In this document: positions 34,007 to 45,532 of the stretch, piece by piece
How the letters are laid out: every line of letters begins with the position of its first letter
Numbering within the stretch: the first letter of the stretch is position 1
Assembly (NCBI GenBank): GCA_020726505.1
Contig: JAHLEZ010000027.1
Coordinates: 62,001-126,000 of the forward strand
Length of the DNA stretch: 64,000 bases
Reading direction: 5' to 3'
DNA from: Leptodontidium sp. MPI-SDFR-AT-0119
Lineage: Eukaryota > Ascomycota > Leotiomycetes > Helotiales > Leptodontidiaceae
Program-made: the position numbers and the translations under genes
The notes under the pieces: generated by a model
Databases searched by the model: none
Seen by the model: the letters and a program-made list of their open reading frames with translations, nothing else
Told to the model about the DNA's origin: nothing

Positions 34007-34979
34007 TCAAGGAACAGAGTGGCCATTCAATCAGCTGGCTTTTAAGTCATTCAGCAAGCTGAGTAAATATTGTTAGCCAATCAGTTCAAAGATACTCGTA
34101 AGCCAATTAGCTATAATATCGTCAGCTTAAAAGCCGGCTAACAGCTGAGGGCATTTTATTAGGTGATTTTGGAGTTAGTTTGTAAGGATTTAGTATGTTA
34201 TTTAAGTGCCTCGCTTAAAGCATCTGAATGCCCCGAAGCGAAAAAACCACCTCTAGCATACTAAAATTAAGCGGTGAAACTTGGTAAAATAATTAAGACT
34301 GCCTTTCTAAATATCGTATGTATATATTAACTTACTGATTATATCGAATTCATCCCTAAAATCATATCTCGCGCCGACTATAAAGAAGAGGTAATTATGC
34401 GAGTTGAGGAAAGAACGCCTAAACTAAAGCCTCGGAAGGCTTACAAAGCGGAGATGTTAGAGAGGCTGGCTCTATTAATTGCTAGTTTATCTTCTTTAAG
34501 AGTACGTCGCTCGTCAAGCCGTAAAGATTAATTAGCTTTATATCTTAAAAATCCTTTAACAAATATGCCACTATTAGAGTACTAGAAGATAAAGTAGGCT
34601 TTGTGACTATAGCTTGTAAAGATAACTCTAGATTTTCTGAGTATTCCTGCTATAAGCTTCAAGTACGAATGAGTCTTCTTCTCCTGTTTTATATAAACAA
34701 CTCCTTACAATTCAAGGTTATTAAGAGAGACGTTATAGCACAGGGAACATTTAAAGAATTAGTAGAGAAGAGGTCTTATAAAGATAATAGTAGCTTTTAA
34801 TACTATCTACTTAAGAAGGGATTTTTAATATGCGTCTATTTTTTGAATTAGCTTTTAAGTAACTTATTAGCTCTTTAGTTTGGTCTATTTAGCTGTAAGT
34901 TTACACGTAAGTTAGTAAGTTGAGAAAGTTACTCAGCTGATGGCTGACTGATTGGCGTAATAGCCACTCTGTCAAGGAA
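34007..34979. mobile_element. hAT-type element (non-autonomous or relic), with 8-bp target duplication
   Basis: The element occupies 34015-34971 (957 bp). It is flanked by identical 8-bp duplications TCAAGGAA (34007-34014 and 34972-34979), the hallmark of hAT insertion. Terminal inverted repeats start CAGAGTGGC on both sides and remain similar for about 25 bp; CAGCTG-containing subterminal motifs recur near both ends. The interior is AT-rich with stops in every frame, and no transposase domain can be read, so it depended on another copy or has decayed. Short ORFs inside (34603-34800) are not recognised. Confidence 0.75.
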
Positions 34980-35442
34980 GCATCGGTAGCAATCTAAATA
35001 TCATCGCTCCACCTGCATTCATTTTGATTTCTGGTGCCCATATCTTGCACAGTACAGTACAGCCATGGCACTAGTCTATTGGCTTTTTTGCTTGTAGACA
35101 GGTATGGACGACGCCAACTCAAACTTCGAAGCTTAGGACTGGTCTGCCAAGGGATTCGCCATTTCAAGCCTTTCATTGATGAGCTTCCTCTAAATCGACC
35201 AAACAGGGTCGTACACAATAGAAATGAGGTTTTTAAGTTTCTAGTCTTGATCCAGCGGCGGTAATACTTTGCTGCGTTCTGATTATTTCATTAGAAGCTG
35301 AAGGCGGATCAGTTAACATTGCAGCATCTTCCAAACCTGTCCTGTCGCATCTCGCTTATCAGACAAACGACATCGATAATCTACTCTAAATGACAAGATT
35401 CTAGACTGACTGCTCACAAATTTATATTTATGCTACGGAATA
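34980..35442. other. Spacer between the hAT element and the LysM relic
   Basis: No gene recognised; contains the 3' flank of the LysM relic. The complementary ORFs at 34994-35264 have no motif. Confidence 0.4.
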
Positions 35443-37045
35443 TTATGATACAGAAAAAGCAGCAGCCACAGCGCTATCAGCAGTGATATCTATGGCAGGT
35501 TCAGCCCAGTCATAAGTAGGCCCATCACAGTAAGTCAAACCTGCAACAAGAGTTGAAGTGCAATCGGTTGTTGACAGTGAAGGGTTGATCTGCAGGAACA
35601 ACGCCAAGGTGATGCCCTCTTCCACACAAATACTCGCGCATGTCTCTCCGGCGATATCTCCGTGCCACTTTCCACAGTTCAAAGTGGTACTTGTAGCGAC
35701 TGTTGCATTGGCGGGTGGTGCGACCATAGCGTCAGCGTAGCCTGTTACGGGGACCGGGAGACTCGATACACCCACAGGAGGAGCCGTTGCAGTGAAGGTC
35801 CCGCCAATTGGCGCCAGGCAAAGGATTTTGCCATATACTTGAGATGCCGTCTGCAAGTTCAAACAGCCATAGATGATCCATGGTTGTAAACTCTCAGATT
35901 ACCAAATCCAATCCCCGTGGCGATTTTGATTATTGTGCATGTGTCCTCAGGTTGTAATGTGTACGTGGCATTGCAATTCTGCGGTAAGCATAAATTCAGG
36001 CCAGCTTCAATGGACGAGCAGTCGGTGATATTTGCTGAGTAGCCTTGGAAAATTCCCGCGGATGAGACAGTGGATTCTTTGGCAATCGAGTCACATGTGT
36101 CGCCTGATTTGGTGGTATAGATATTTTCCGACACACAAATAGGTACTGGCTCGGGTTCTCTGATGATCAACGAATCCGGAAAAATCGTTGGTCCTGACAC
36201 ACCACATTTTTGCTGGACCAATTCCAACGCGCCTTTATAGTAGCTGTCATAGAAAGAATACTGTGAGCTTTGCATCATCTCCAGCTTACTAACAAAGCAG
36301 TTGGAACACAGTTCCGATGTTGGCATTTCTGAGACGGCATCGACCTCAGCAAAATCAAGAATCTGTTCTGAATTCCTGTCAGTGATTATAGAGGTCGCCA
36401 TTTCCAGATCAGACTTACTGTTACAATATTATCCAGTCGCAGTGTCTTGGAGACAAGTCTCGTTATAACCTGCCCAGATTGTACCGCCAATCTTAGATGG
36501 CCGAGCTTCGTTTAGGACATAGCCAGCGCAGGAAGACTCTACTGTGCCAAAATAGGACTTCAGGGAAGCGCCGCAACCAGGATCGCAGATTGACTCAGTG
36601 AGTGTATCGTTATTTAAATCACCTCTGTATGCCGGCTCTTCAAACCTCTCCATCCAGTCGTCGCATTTGATGACTGCCGTGAGAGCGGTCAGACAGACGT
36701 CAGTCATGCCACTCAACCCATCGAGCCAGTCCGGTTGATAAATTTGAAAGCCCTCAAACTCTCGCTGGCCAATGGCTTCTCCATTTTGGCCGCGTACCCA
36801 AGCAAGAATAGAAGATAAGAAGCCATTGACATTGTCCCGCGCATAGGTTGGGACGGCTTGGACGGGGCTGACCATCTCGACAATGGCTTTGGTGGCTAAA
36901 TTGTAAATCCAAACATCGTAGCTCTCTTCGATTTGAAGGTCACGGTCCTGGCAATTCTCTGTGATGAGACAATCCTGTTTGTATTCCGCGAACCAGCTGT
37001 AGAGACCAGCGCCAAGCATATAAATAGTGCTCGTCCACCTGTTTG
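35443..37045 (-). pseudogene. Decayed multi-LysM chitin-binding protein
   Basis: Minus-strand pieces form a secreted LysM protein of the type encoded beside class V chitinases in many fungi. The order is an N-terminal Cys-rich region with IWAGYNETCL (about 37030-36432), a spacer with ELCSNCFVSKLEMMQSSQYS, then LysM 1 (YTTKSGDTCDSIA...NLCLP), LysM 2 (YTLQPEDTCTIIK) and LysM 3 (GDIAGETCASICVEEGITLALFLQINP). LysM modules bind chitin oligomers. Lesions: a TAA at 36429-36431 where Glu is usual (TGEYCN), and a one-base deletion at about 35880-35883 that breaks YN-WI. A normal 51-nt intron (36418-36368) remains. No signal peptide is found; the homologous region stops near 37045, at the junction with the chitinase relic. 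Confidence 0.8.
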
Positions 37046-37084
37046 TGTTTTTTGGATCAAGAAATTTTTCAAATCTAACAAAAT

Positions 37085-40000
37085 GATAGTCTGTTGTTCC
37101 AAATGGGGATTCTGTGGTCTCACTGAGGAGTTCTGTGGCACTAAGAAGGTTAAAAGACCATCTTGTGACTCGAGCGGAAGTGTAAACCGAGTCGTGGGTT
37201 ACTACGAGGGTTGGGCATCTAAGAGAACCTGCAATGCTTTCTACCCGGAAGACGTACCCAGTGGAGTGTATTCGCACATCAACTTCGCCTTTGCTACAAT
37301 TGACCCGGTTACATTCGAGGTCCGCCCAGCATCGACAGCGGATGTTAAACTCTATACTCGACTCACATCACTCAAGGATCTTGACCCGGATTTGAAAGTA
37401 TATATCGCGATTGGCGGCTGAACTTTTAACGACCCTGGTCTACCGCAAGTACATTCTCTGATATTGCAGGTTCAGAGGCAAACCAAAAGGCGTTTATCAA
37501 GTCCCTTATTGCTTTTATGCCTACCTACAATTTTGACGGTGTAGATATTGATTGGGAGTATCCTGGGGCGGACGACCGTAGTGGACGACCGACAGACTTT
37601 GCTAACTTCCCAAAATTTATGGCCAATCTCAAGAGCAGTCTTAAAGCTACTGGTGGTAGAGACGGGCTTACTATCACTATACCAGCCTCTTATTGGTACC
37701 TTCAGCATTTTGATATCAAGAATCTGGTCAAGAGCGTTGACTGGTTCAATATCATGACATACGACTTGTGAGAGATGATTCCACTTCCTGTTCTGGCGTA
37801 GCTGACTTTTCCATGCAGACATGGAACATGGGACAAAGGCAATAAGTGGCTCGGAAATTTCTTGAACGCCCATACAAATCTTACTGAAATCACAGCCGCT
37901 ATGGATCTGCTTTGGCGTAATGATATATCCGCCGACAAGGTTGTGATGGGTATGGCATTTTATGGCCGAGCTTTCACCGTTACAAGTACCAATTGTGTAA
38001 CTCCTGGATGCACTTTTGAATCTGGAGCAAACAAAGGGCCTTGCAGCGCCGAGATTAGCATTCTCATGAATTCTGAGATCAAAGAAATAGTGGAAACCAA
38101 AGGGCTAAACCCTGTTTTGTATAAAGACGCTGCAGTGAAAGTTGCTTCATGGGATGATCAGTGGTAAGATTTCTCATCTGACAATATATTGCTTTACTAA
38201 TCACGCTCTAGGGTCGCATATGATGATGCAGATACTTTCAAACTAAAACTCGATTTCGCTCGTAGCCAGTGCCTCGGAGGTGTCATGATATGGGCCATCA
38301 GCCACGATACTCTGGATAGCGAATACTCAGAAGCATTCGCAACAACGGCATGTTCCAAGTAGCATGCTGTTCTTCGACCACCGATAGCGTCAAATTGTAC
38401 AACAAGTGCGAGTGGGCATCGTTGGACGGGCACTGCGATGCCTTCACGTGCCCCTACGCCGATGCGAACAAGAACCAGCAGCTTGTCTTAAGCTCGACAG
38501 GCAATGGCGGAGCCGAATGCAATGTTAGGTCTTTCTCATGGGGAAATCCAATTGCGGTACAGGAACGTAAGTATTGTTGCGATGAGTCTGACACTGCTGC
38601 GACTTGGAGCGGTTGCAAGTGGGTGAAAGATCTCTTACCAGGGCCAGCTGGAAGAACCGCGGACAACTTCTGCTACAGCAATTGCCCAGATGGCCTCGTT
38701 CGCGTTGCTATGGACAAGTATGGGGATGGCTGTGGTGTGAAATCAGAGGCCAAAGGGGACCGAGCATACTGCTGCACGCCTGATTACACAACTACGCAGG
38801 TGGTAGTAGATCGAGATTTGCTAGAGTACACTGCCGATATCGAAGAATTCTTGGAGGAAGGGAGCTGCCAGTACGATGCAGTTTTCGGGAAGAGAGACAT
38901 GGTATTTGCCATGAATACCAGTACCGAGACCGCGCTCGAAGCATGCGCCAATTCTCTTCTTGTTGCTCGCGACAAGAGCGCTTCACAGATTGCCACAGCA
39001 TACATGTGCTATCGGATGATCAGGCAGGTGGGCACAGCGGCAGAGTTAAAACCTGTTTCCGGAGCTTGGGATAACACCTTTGGAACCAAATGGCCCAACC
39101 TCCAACTCAGCAGGTTGAAGGAATACTTCCTCGGATACATTGCCCTCGTCTCGGACGGAGTTCAAGCCACTTGCGATAGACTAGTCTGCAATCTTGATTA
39201 CTTCAGCCAGATGATCGGCGGGACACAGGTCAATTGCAATGTAGATCTCTGTACCATCAACTCCGGGCTCTGTTGTGATCCCGAGGGAACAGAATCCGAA
39301 ACTTGCTCAATCGCCAAGCGTGATCCAGATCCTCTGTTGGCAAAAGCTTCAGCTAAGTTCCGGGAGCGACAGCTTGAAGAGGCATACTGGGTAGAGCCAA
39401 TATCCCGAAGGGACAGTAACGGTAAACGGGGTATTGGTTACAATCAACTTTATGACTCAGCCTGTAAGCAAGCAAAGGAGCATACCAAGGATTGAGAAAA
39501 CTTGCTGACATCTCCTGCAGTATCCATCAAAGGGTGAATTTGGCGATGTCTTAGTTGCCCCTGTTTATCAGTTCGCGTATACATTTCTTGTGAAAGACGA
39601 TTGCACTGTCGTTGTGCTGAATAGAGAGCAATACGACAAAGCATGGGAATCACACCCCGGTGCGTACTTACAATTTGCAATGTGTAGACAAATAGCAAAC
39701 ACGATATTTTAGCTGAGCATATTCTTGAGCTCAATACGCCAGCAAGCTTCTTTCAGGATGCGGCCGATGGAGTGCTTCCATCAGGAGACAGTCCTGCATG
39801 GCCAGCCATTCCTGGCGAATTTTCGCAGCAATGGAGTTACCTATAGTCCTGACGGCCGTACCCTTGCCTGGCGGGGCAAATTGGAACGTTCCTTATGACC
39901 GTCTGTTAGAGGCACTAGGAAGCAATAGAAACAGGGCCAATTTCGTGTTACTGTTGCATGCGTTGAATGGGCTCAAGTCTCAAGTCAGTCAACATCCTAT

Positions 40001-40511
40001 CGAACAGATAGTTACAGTTCATCGCTAATTTTGATCCAGATTTGGAGACGCGTCACCTTGTTTGGTGGCCAAATGGAGGCACTCATCGAAGATTTGACAA
40101 GGCCAGAACCAGCATTGATCCCTATCCGAGACGTAAGTCCCCCCACCCCATTCCAATCTTGAGTTATACAAGTTTATATTTTGCCGGAGAAGCGTAAATG
40201 CTCACTTTTGACTGCAGGTCATCTCCGTCTTCATGTATCTCAATGATCCCGACGTGAATTCCCGAATGATAAGCATCGCCAACGAATTTCGCACACAGCT
40301 TACCGTAGCGCAAGATACATGGAACGCAGGCACGACGAATGGCCTCCCCAATATTCAGGTAAACATTGTGCGCTGGTGGGATCTGTGGTTCCCCGACCAT
40401 CTGAGAGCAATGACGGAGCATGCTCGAGACTTTCTCGAAACGAACCTCGATGCATTGACACAAATGTGGGGGGCCGTATTCTACCTAGGGCAACAATGGT
40501 CCTTGAGATAA
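37085..40511 (+). pseudogene. Decayed class V (GH18) chitinase, LysM-partner type
   Basis: Read in pieces: the end of a chitin-binding type 1 module (CCSKWGFCGLTEEFCG, 37091-37138); a GH18 domain from RVVGYYEGW through the intact catalytic FDGVDIDWEYP (acid Glu at 37556-37558), MTYDLHGTW after a spliced intron (37768-37818), and GVMIWAISHD; then a Cys-rich region (LYNKCEW, RKYCCDESD, RAYCCTPDY) and a long C-terminal region to 40511 (RLLEALGSNRNRANFVLL; VISVFMYLND). Chitinases of this group cut chitin and resemble killer-toxin chitinase subunits. Lesions: TGA at 37419-37421 (usually Trp in GGWTF), a one-base deletion near 37437-37441, a deletion joining GH18 to the Cys-rich region near 38350, and further stops and shifts after 39830. 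Signal peptide and module start are missing. Confidence 0.85.
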
Positions 40512-40645
40512 TCGAGTACTTGCGAACTTACCAGCATGCCTTGACAGTCAACACGATAGGACTTACCGGCGGGCCATAATTTTGTAGAAAAAAAGAAAGG
40601 GGAGGCGAGTTGCTAGGACGGCCTTGTCTTGCATTGCCTTAATAA
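40512..40645. other. Boundary between gene relics and AT-rich block
   Basis: No gene. Base composition turns sharply AT-rich here, just before the MULE target duplication. Confidence 0.5.
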
Positions 40646-40653
40646 TTAAGAAA

Positions 40654-40702
40654 GGGGACAGCTAAATCGACACACGGAAATAGCTAAATCGACATACGCT
40701 AA
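40654..40702 (+). repeat. Left 49-bp terminal inverted repeat of the MULE
   Basis: Exactly matches the reverse complement of 43112-43160. Contains two 12-bp GCTAAATCGACA copies 24 bp apart, a layout expected for repeated transposase-binding sites. Confidence 0.9.
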
Positions 40703-43111
40703 AAATGTATTGACTTGGCGAGTGTTATCTATCAACCTCGTTATGTTATATTAATTTATACTACGTGGCAAGGGAGCCTTAGATATAGTATAAATGTTTA
40801 TAATTATGTAACTACCCCTGGCTAAGAATGAAAATTGAAGTTATTTAGACTACCTAGGTAAACACTACTACTATTACTATTACTTCTGCTACTATTATGA
40901 CTTTTATTTTTCGACCTTGTGGCCCCGCGCCTCTTATAGCGATTTATAGCGATGTTACTAGTGCTTTTGCTGTATTTTAGGCGTATACTAAAGCTAATAG
41001 CTATGCTCTCCGGTAACGGGATTCAAGGCTATTCCGTATATTGTTTGTTTACGATCGCGTAGGTAAATACGACATAAAAGGAAAGCAAAAGGATATATAC
41101 TCTTTTAAGAGACGCTAAAATATAAGTTTAAAGAAGTGTAAATGTCTAATAAGGGTTACTCTTGTATAAGACAAGGTTTTAAGGCAGTGGGAAGTAAGGG
41201 TCTTAGAGGCAACACATAACTATGCGGCCTCTATAGATTCTATAGCATATTTAGTATATAAAATTGCTTTTGCCCTTACAGAGATTCGTGCTTTTATTAA
41301 TACCTTAGCTAAGGCTAGTCTCTCGAATACACAAATCTTATCGGCCTTACGAGAAGAGAACTCAAGTGTTACATTAGTCTCTAAAGATATCTCGAATCTT
41401 ATATAATAGGAGCGAAAGAAGTAACTCGGCGGGAAGACCCCTATTTAATAGCTTATAAAAGTACTGTCCCTAATAATTCCTGTCTACTTATTATTAACAA
41501 ATCTCATAGGAATTATAAGCTAATAATTTTTACCCTTAATACTACCCTTATACTAGTGCCTTACAACGACTCTTCTTTATTTATTTTACTTTACTCGAAC
41601 TTTAGAAGTAGTATTTAGATGTTTTACTCCTCGATTATATATATAAAACAAACTAATTTAATATGCCGTTATTAAATATATGTGGAATATTAGGGAATAA
41701 TATAGTGATTTAGCTTAGATTAGTATTCTTGTTAGGGGAAACACAAAGAGACTATAATTGGGCTATTACTTAGCTTCGTTCCTTAATACTTGAGAACACT
41801 ATTATAGAGCTAGTTTTTATTATAATAGATAGAGAGCTTACTTTAATAAAGTGTTTAGATACACAATTCCCTACTTCTCGACATATCCTCTACTAGTGGC
41901 ATATTAATATAAATATATTAATAAAGACTAAGAAGTACTTTCTAGGTCCTATTAAAGGAGAGGATAAAAAGTGGGTACGTTATCCGAAGTTCTAGGTATT
42001 TTTAAGTTACTGGAATACACTACTGGCTAGTATAATAGAGTAGGCGTATAATGAATTACTTAAGGAGATGAGGATCCGGTTTTTATTATAAGTAATGAGT
42101 TATTGTGAAGGCACTTGGCTCTTATAGAAAGAGAAGCTTGTAACCTTTTAGGTCGACTAATCAAATCACTTCGGGGTCACTATTACGAGTCTTATTAAGG
42201 GTTGCCATGTTACTCTAAAGCTATATTTATAGCGTGGGCATATAGACCTTAAGGGTGTGTTCCTTAAAATGTAACTCTTTTAGACCGCTTAGTATACCGG
42301 CATTTATATAGTTATTACACAGTAGTAATTACGGCCTAAACACAGTACAAATACCCCTCTTTTTACTGCTGTACTTCAACTTGTTTATAACTATGCCCTT
42401 TTAAGGATTACTTAGGAGGAGAGCTCCCCTACCAAGGGCCTCCTCTAAATAGCTGTATATATATTACACAACAGGCCTTTAGTTTACCTTGCCAGTACAC
42501 AATCTATAAGAGAAAGTAAAAAGGCGGCGTAATCCTCTTAAGTAATATTCATCCCTATTAGCACTATAATAGGCTTATTTCAAGTGCTTTTCCTAGGCCG
42601 CTATTTAATCCTTAGCCTCTTTTACTCTTGAATCTAATGAAAGTGAAAGGGAAAGGAAGGCTAAAGGGTGTACTAAGTAGTAGCTCACGTGTAACACCTT
42701 CTAGTACTTGGCGAGAGCCTTTATTTTGGGAGCTCCCCTCTAGTTCTGCCCCTATATCTCTTAGGCAGACTTCTATAGTATAAACTACACTGTCTACAAC
42801 TGCTCTCGCGATGTAAAGGCTTAAGCTTAGGCATCGTGATTTGTACGAGCCTAGTACTCGTTACGAGAGGGCTTATATATAAGGCATTTCATTAGTTTAT
42901 TAGACAGATAGTATTAAAGATGTTACTATAATTGCTATAGTTACGATATAACGACAGGTAATTAGTGGCATTAAGGTATATACTTAGGATACAGACTTTG
43001 AAGCAGATGATGATTTTAATGAGCTAGTATAATTCCAGTTATGTACTATATATAAGTATTTATATAAATTCTAGTGGTGATAAATGTACACTTCATTTTC
43101 GGCTCGCTTGC

Positions 43112-43160
43112 TTAGCGTATGTCGATTTAGCTATTTCCGTGTGTCGATTTAGCTGTCCCC
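43112..43160 (-). repeat. Right 49-bp terminal inverted repeat of the MULE
   Basis: Exact inverted copy of 40654-40702; ends CTGTCCCC next to the 8-bp duplication TTAAGAAA. Confidence 0.9.
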
Positions 43161-43559
43161 TTAAGAAATATCAAAATGAATTATAGATGTACACATCATT
43201 AGGGATATGAATGCATATGACATAGAGACTGAAATTTGACTCGATTCAGAGGATAACTCTCCATGATGGATTTTCTCAGGAAATTTTAAATCGTAAATTT
43301 TGATAAAGGACAAACAAAACTACTAGTTGCTTCGAACAAAACTAACCCCAAATCTTTTTTCTGCAACACGCCACTTTAATTTTCAATTTCGAGATTTTTG
43401 CCCCCATGTTCATATTTACTGGACACACAACTTATATTATACCTACGGTGGTAAAATGGTTGTTGCCATTTCTTCCTAAACCCTAAGCCTTTGAGCCAGC
43501 TGGTTGCGTTGAGTAAGTACTTGACTTCATCGGGCTGGAAACAAACAGGAGACTTAGTG

Positions 43560-43898
43560 TAATCGCCGGTTCCCCTCTGTAACTTTGCGGGCACTCAAGT
43601 ACAGTCGGTCAAAGCAAGTGTCACGCAAATTTTCTAGATGCAAATCCTCACCTAAAAAATTCCGATTTTTTTTGTCGAAAAATCAAAAAATAAATATCAA
43701 GTTATATAAAGAATAAATCATATAATAAGAATATCAATAGCTTTTAAGAATTATATTAATCGTGGCGAATTCAGAGCCAAAAAGCATTTCAATTTTTTAC
43801 GCAAAATCAAAGATTTTCGCGGGTGATTTTTGCGTGACACTTGCTTTCACCGACTGTAAGCGAGTGCCCGCAGCTATATAGAGGTGAACCGACGATTA
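43560..43898. mobile_element. MITE-like imperfect inverted repeat
   Basis: Arms face each other around an AT-rich centre. The outer arms share TAATCG...AACCG and GCGGGCACTC; the inner arms share TACAGTCGGT, one mismatch, then AAAGCAAGTGTCACGCAAA (left from 43600, right ending 43858). TA dinucleotides flank the CAGTCGG core (43600-43601, 43857-43858), as in Tc1/mariner MITEs, but the inverted similarity extends about 40 bp beyond them on each side, so it may be a nested or larger foldback element. No coding potential. Confidence 0.6.
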
Positions 43899-43984
43899 AG
43901 CCACAGTGATAAATTTATTGCCCTCCACAATTCAAGTTGCAGCTAGCCCCTTCCAAATGAAAAATAATAATAAAGGGCTTGGGG

Positions 43985-45162
43985 TACGAAAGGGGGTTTC
44001 AGGTGGGTCTCGTCCACCTCCCTGTTTTCTGCTATATTCTACGCTGTATTTGGAAATCTATTTATATTACTACCTAGAAGGTCCTCCCTTCCTTAGTCTA
44101 ACCTTTTCTAGCCTTTGTGGTACAGTATCCACGAATCTATTAATTAAATTAACAGTAATCTCCTTTTCTTAAATGTCGAGTATAATTACTTTTAAATCTT
44201 TAAGTTTTTACCCTTTGTGAGGATTCCGGTTTCGTAGCTTTTGCTTAAGAACTCTCTAAATATTCTTAATTATATTAAGATCTAGTAAGTAAGGAGACTA
44301 ATCGATTAAATAGATATGGCATTTTAATTATACGGTATTACAAAATCTATAATTCCTTTTCGTATTAGTCTTTCCATAAATCTTATTATTATTCTTTACG
44401 TAAAAGAAATCTCCTGGTTATTTAAATATCTTCTTTAACGATCCTTTAAGGATTTAGTTTGCGTACTTTTATTATATAAACCCCTTTCCCTCTTTTTCAT
44501 ATAAAACAAGGTATAATACTAACTTGTAATTATACTTAATTATAGCTTAAGCCATTACTAATTTATGCCCTAAGTAAAAGGTAAATTAAATATAATTAAG
44601 CCTTTTTCTTTCCCCTCGTTAACGAAGAACCTTCCGTCTCTGTAATAGGTCTATACGAGTAATTGTCTCATTTGTAAACCTCTCTCGTCGCTAATACTCT
44701 TTCTTTTAGTCCTAATTCGTAATAAAAAAGCTCTACCGCTTAAGCTTATTCTCTTTTAATAAAAATGACTTATAATTAGGACGATAGTAATAGTAACTGC
44801 AACGCTAAAAAGCTACGAGTAAAGTATTATCGCAATAGTTTAATTTGAATTTCTCACGGATTTGTTAAAGGGAAAAAACTCGCCGCTTATAATACCTTAT
44901 AAACTAACTAATTATCTCTTGAATCTTTTCGTCTAATATTTTTAAAGAAGCGCCGGGAGGTTTTGCTTATCGATTAGGTTTATTTAGGAAATATTGTGTT
45001 AAAGAGCGTAGAATACTAAGTTTGCGTGTTATAGCGCGTTAAGAATAGCCTTCACTAAGAAGAGTTTTAAAGCGCACACGAGTTAGGGTTTCATATGTCC
45101 AAGGCATTTTAACGATGTTTACTCCAAGGGTGGACGAGCCCCACCTGAAACCCCCTTTCGTA
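43985..45162 (-). mobile_element. Tc1/mariner transposon, RIP-like mutated
   Basis: The element spans 43987-45160 (1174 bp) with TA at both edges (43985-43986, 45161-45162). Terminal repeats of 32 bp (43987-44018 and 45129-45160) start CGAAAGGGGGTTTCAGGTGG and differ at one base. The minus strand carries a mutated DDE transposase: near 44302-44226 the bases follow the family block W-SPYSPDLNPIENIW with TAG in place of both Trp codons, Leu for Ser/Pro and Lys for Glu, all C-to-T/G-to-A type changes, followed by RVLKQKLRNR. Typical size for a Tc1-like element. No longer active. Confidence 0.85.
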
Positions 45163-45532
45163 TAAGATAACCGCTGTACCCTGTCCTCCGTGTGGACAGG
45201 GGGCGGAGGGCGGTCCTCACAAATCAGACCCTGGTGTCAGAATTATGGCGATTGTAGGCGTAGGCCCAGTACTGCAGGCAGTATAGTTGAGCACGCTACC
45301 CCTTTATAGGAGATTCTCTTCTCTGTAGTAGCTCTCTATGCATCCATTATTTTAACACCTGGGTCGCGAAATTCACCCCTCCACCAACGTGAGGCTTCTT
45401 ATATCATCCGTACTCGCCTCTCCAGTCCCACCAAGCGCGGCAAATACACACAATACACGCATACCTTCTTTGTACTTATTCTTCTCCTAAAACAAACCCA
45501 AAAAAATACACACAATTTCAACTCTGGTCACG
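45163..45532. other. Promoter side of the 45533 gene
   Basis: Ordinary-composition DNA between the Tc1-like element and the hypothetical gene. A CA-rich, A-rich leader (45438-45515) precedes the start codon. A polypyrimidine/GC-rich CCTCC...GGGGGCGG stretch lies at about 45182-45210. Confidence 0.4.

Larger units (their letters stand above)
40646..43168 (+). mobile_element. MULE (Mutator-like) DNA transposon, RIP-like mutated
   Basis: The element spans 40654-43160 (2507 bp) between identical 8-bp duplications TTAAGAAA (40646-40653, 43161-43168). Its 49-bp terminal inverted repeats (40654-40702, 43112-43160) are identical, begin GGGGACAGCTAAATCGACAC, and each holds two copies of GCTAAATCGACA. 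One plus-strand coding sequence can be followed through stops: a FAR1-like N-terminus (QWEVRVLEATHNYAAS), the MULE transposase core (DRELTLIKCLD; WHININ; LGPIKGEDKKWVRYP; a short VDQ.NHFGVT segment) and a C-terminal SWIM-type zinc finger (SLPCQYTI). Stops are TAG/TAA where Gln or Trp is expected. It resembles fungal Hop-like MULEs. It cannot encode active transposase now. Confidence 0.85.
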
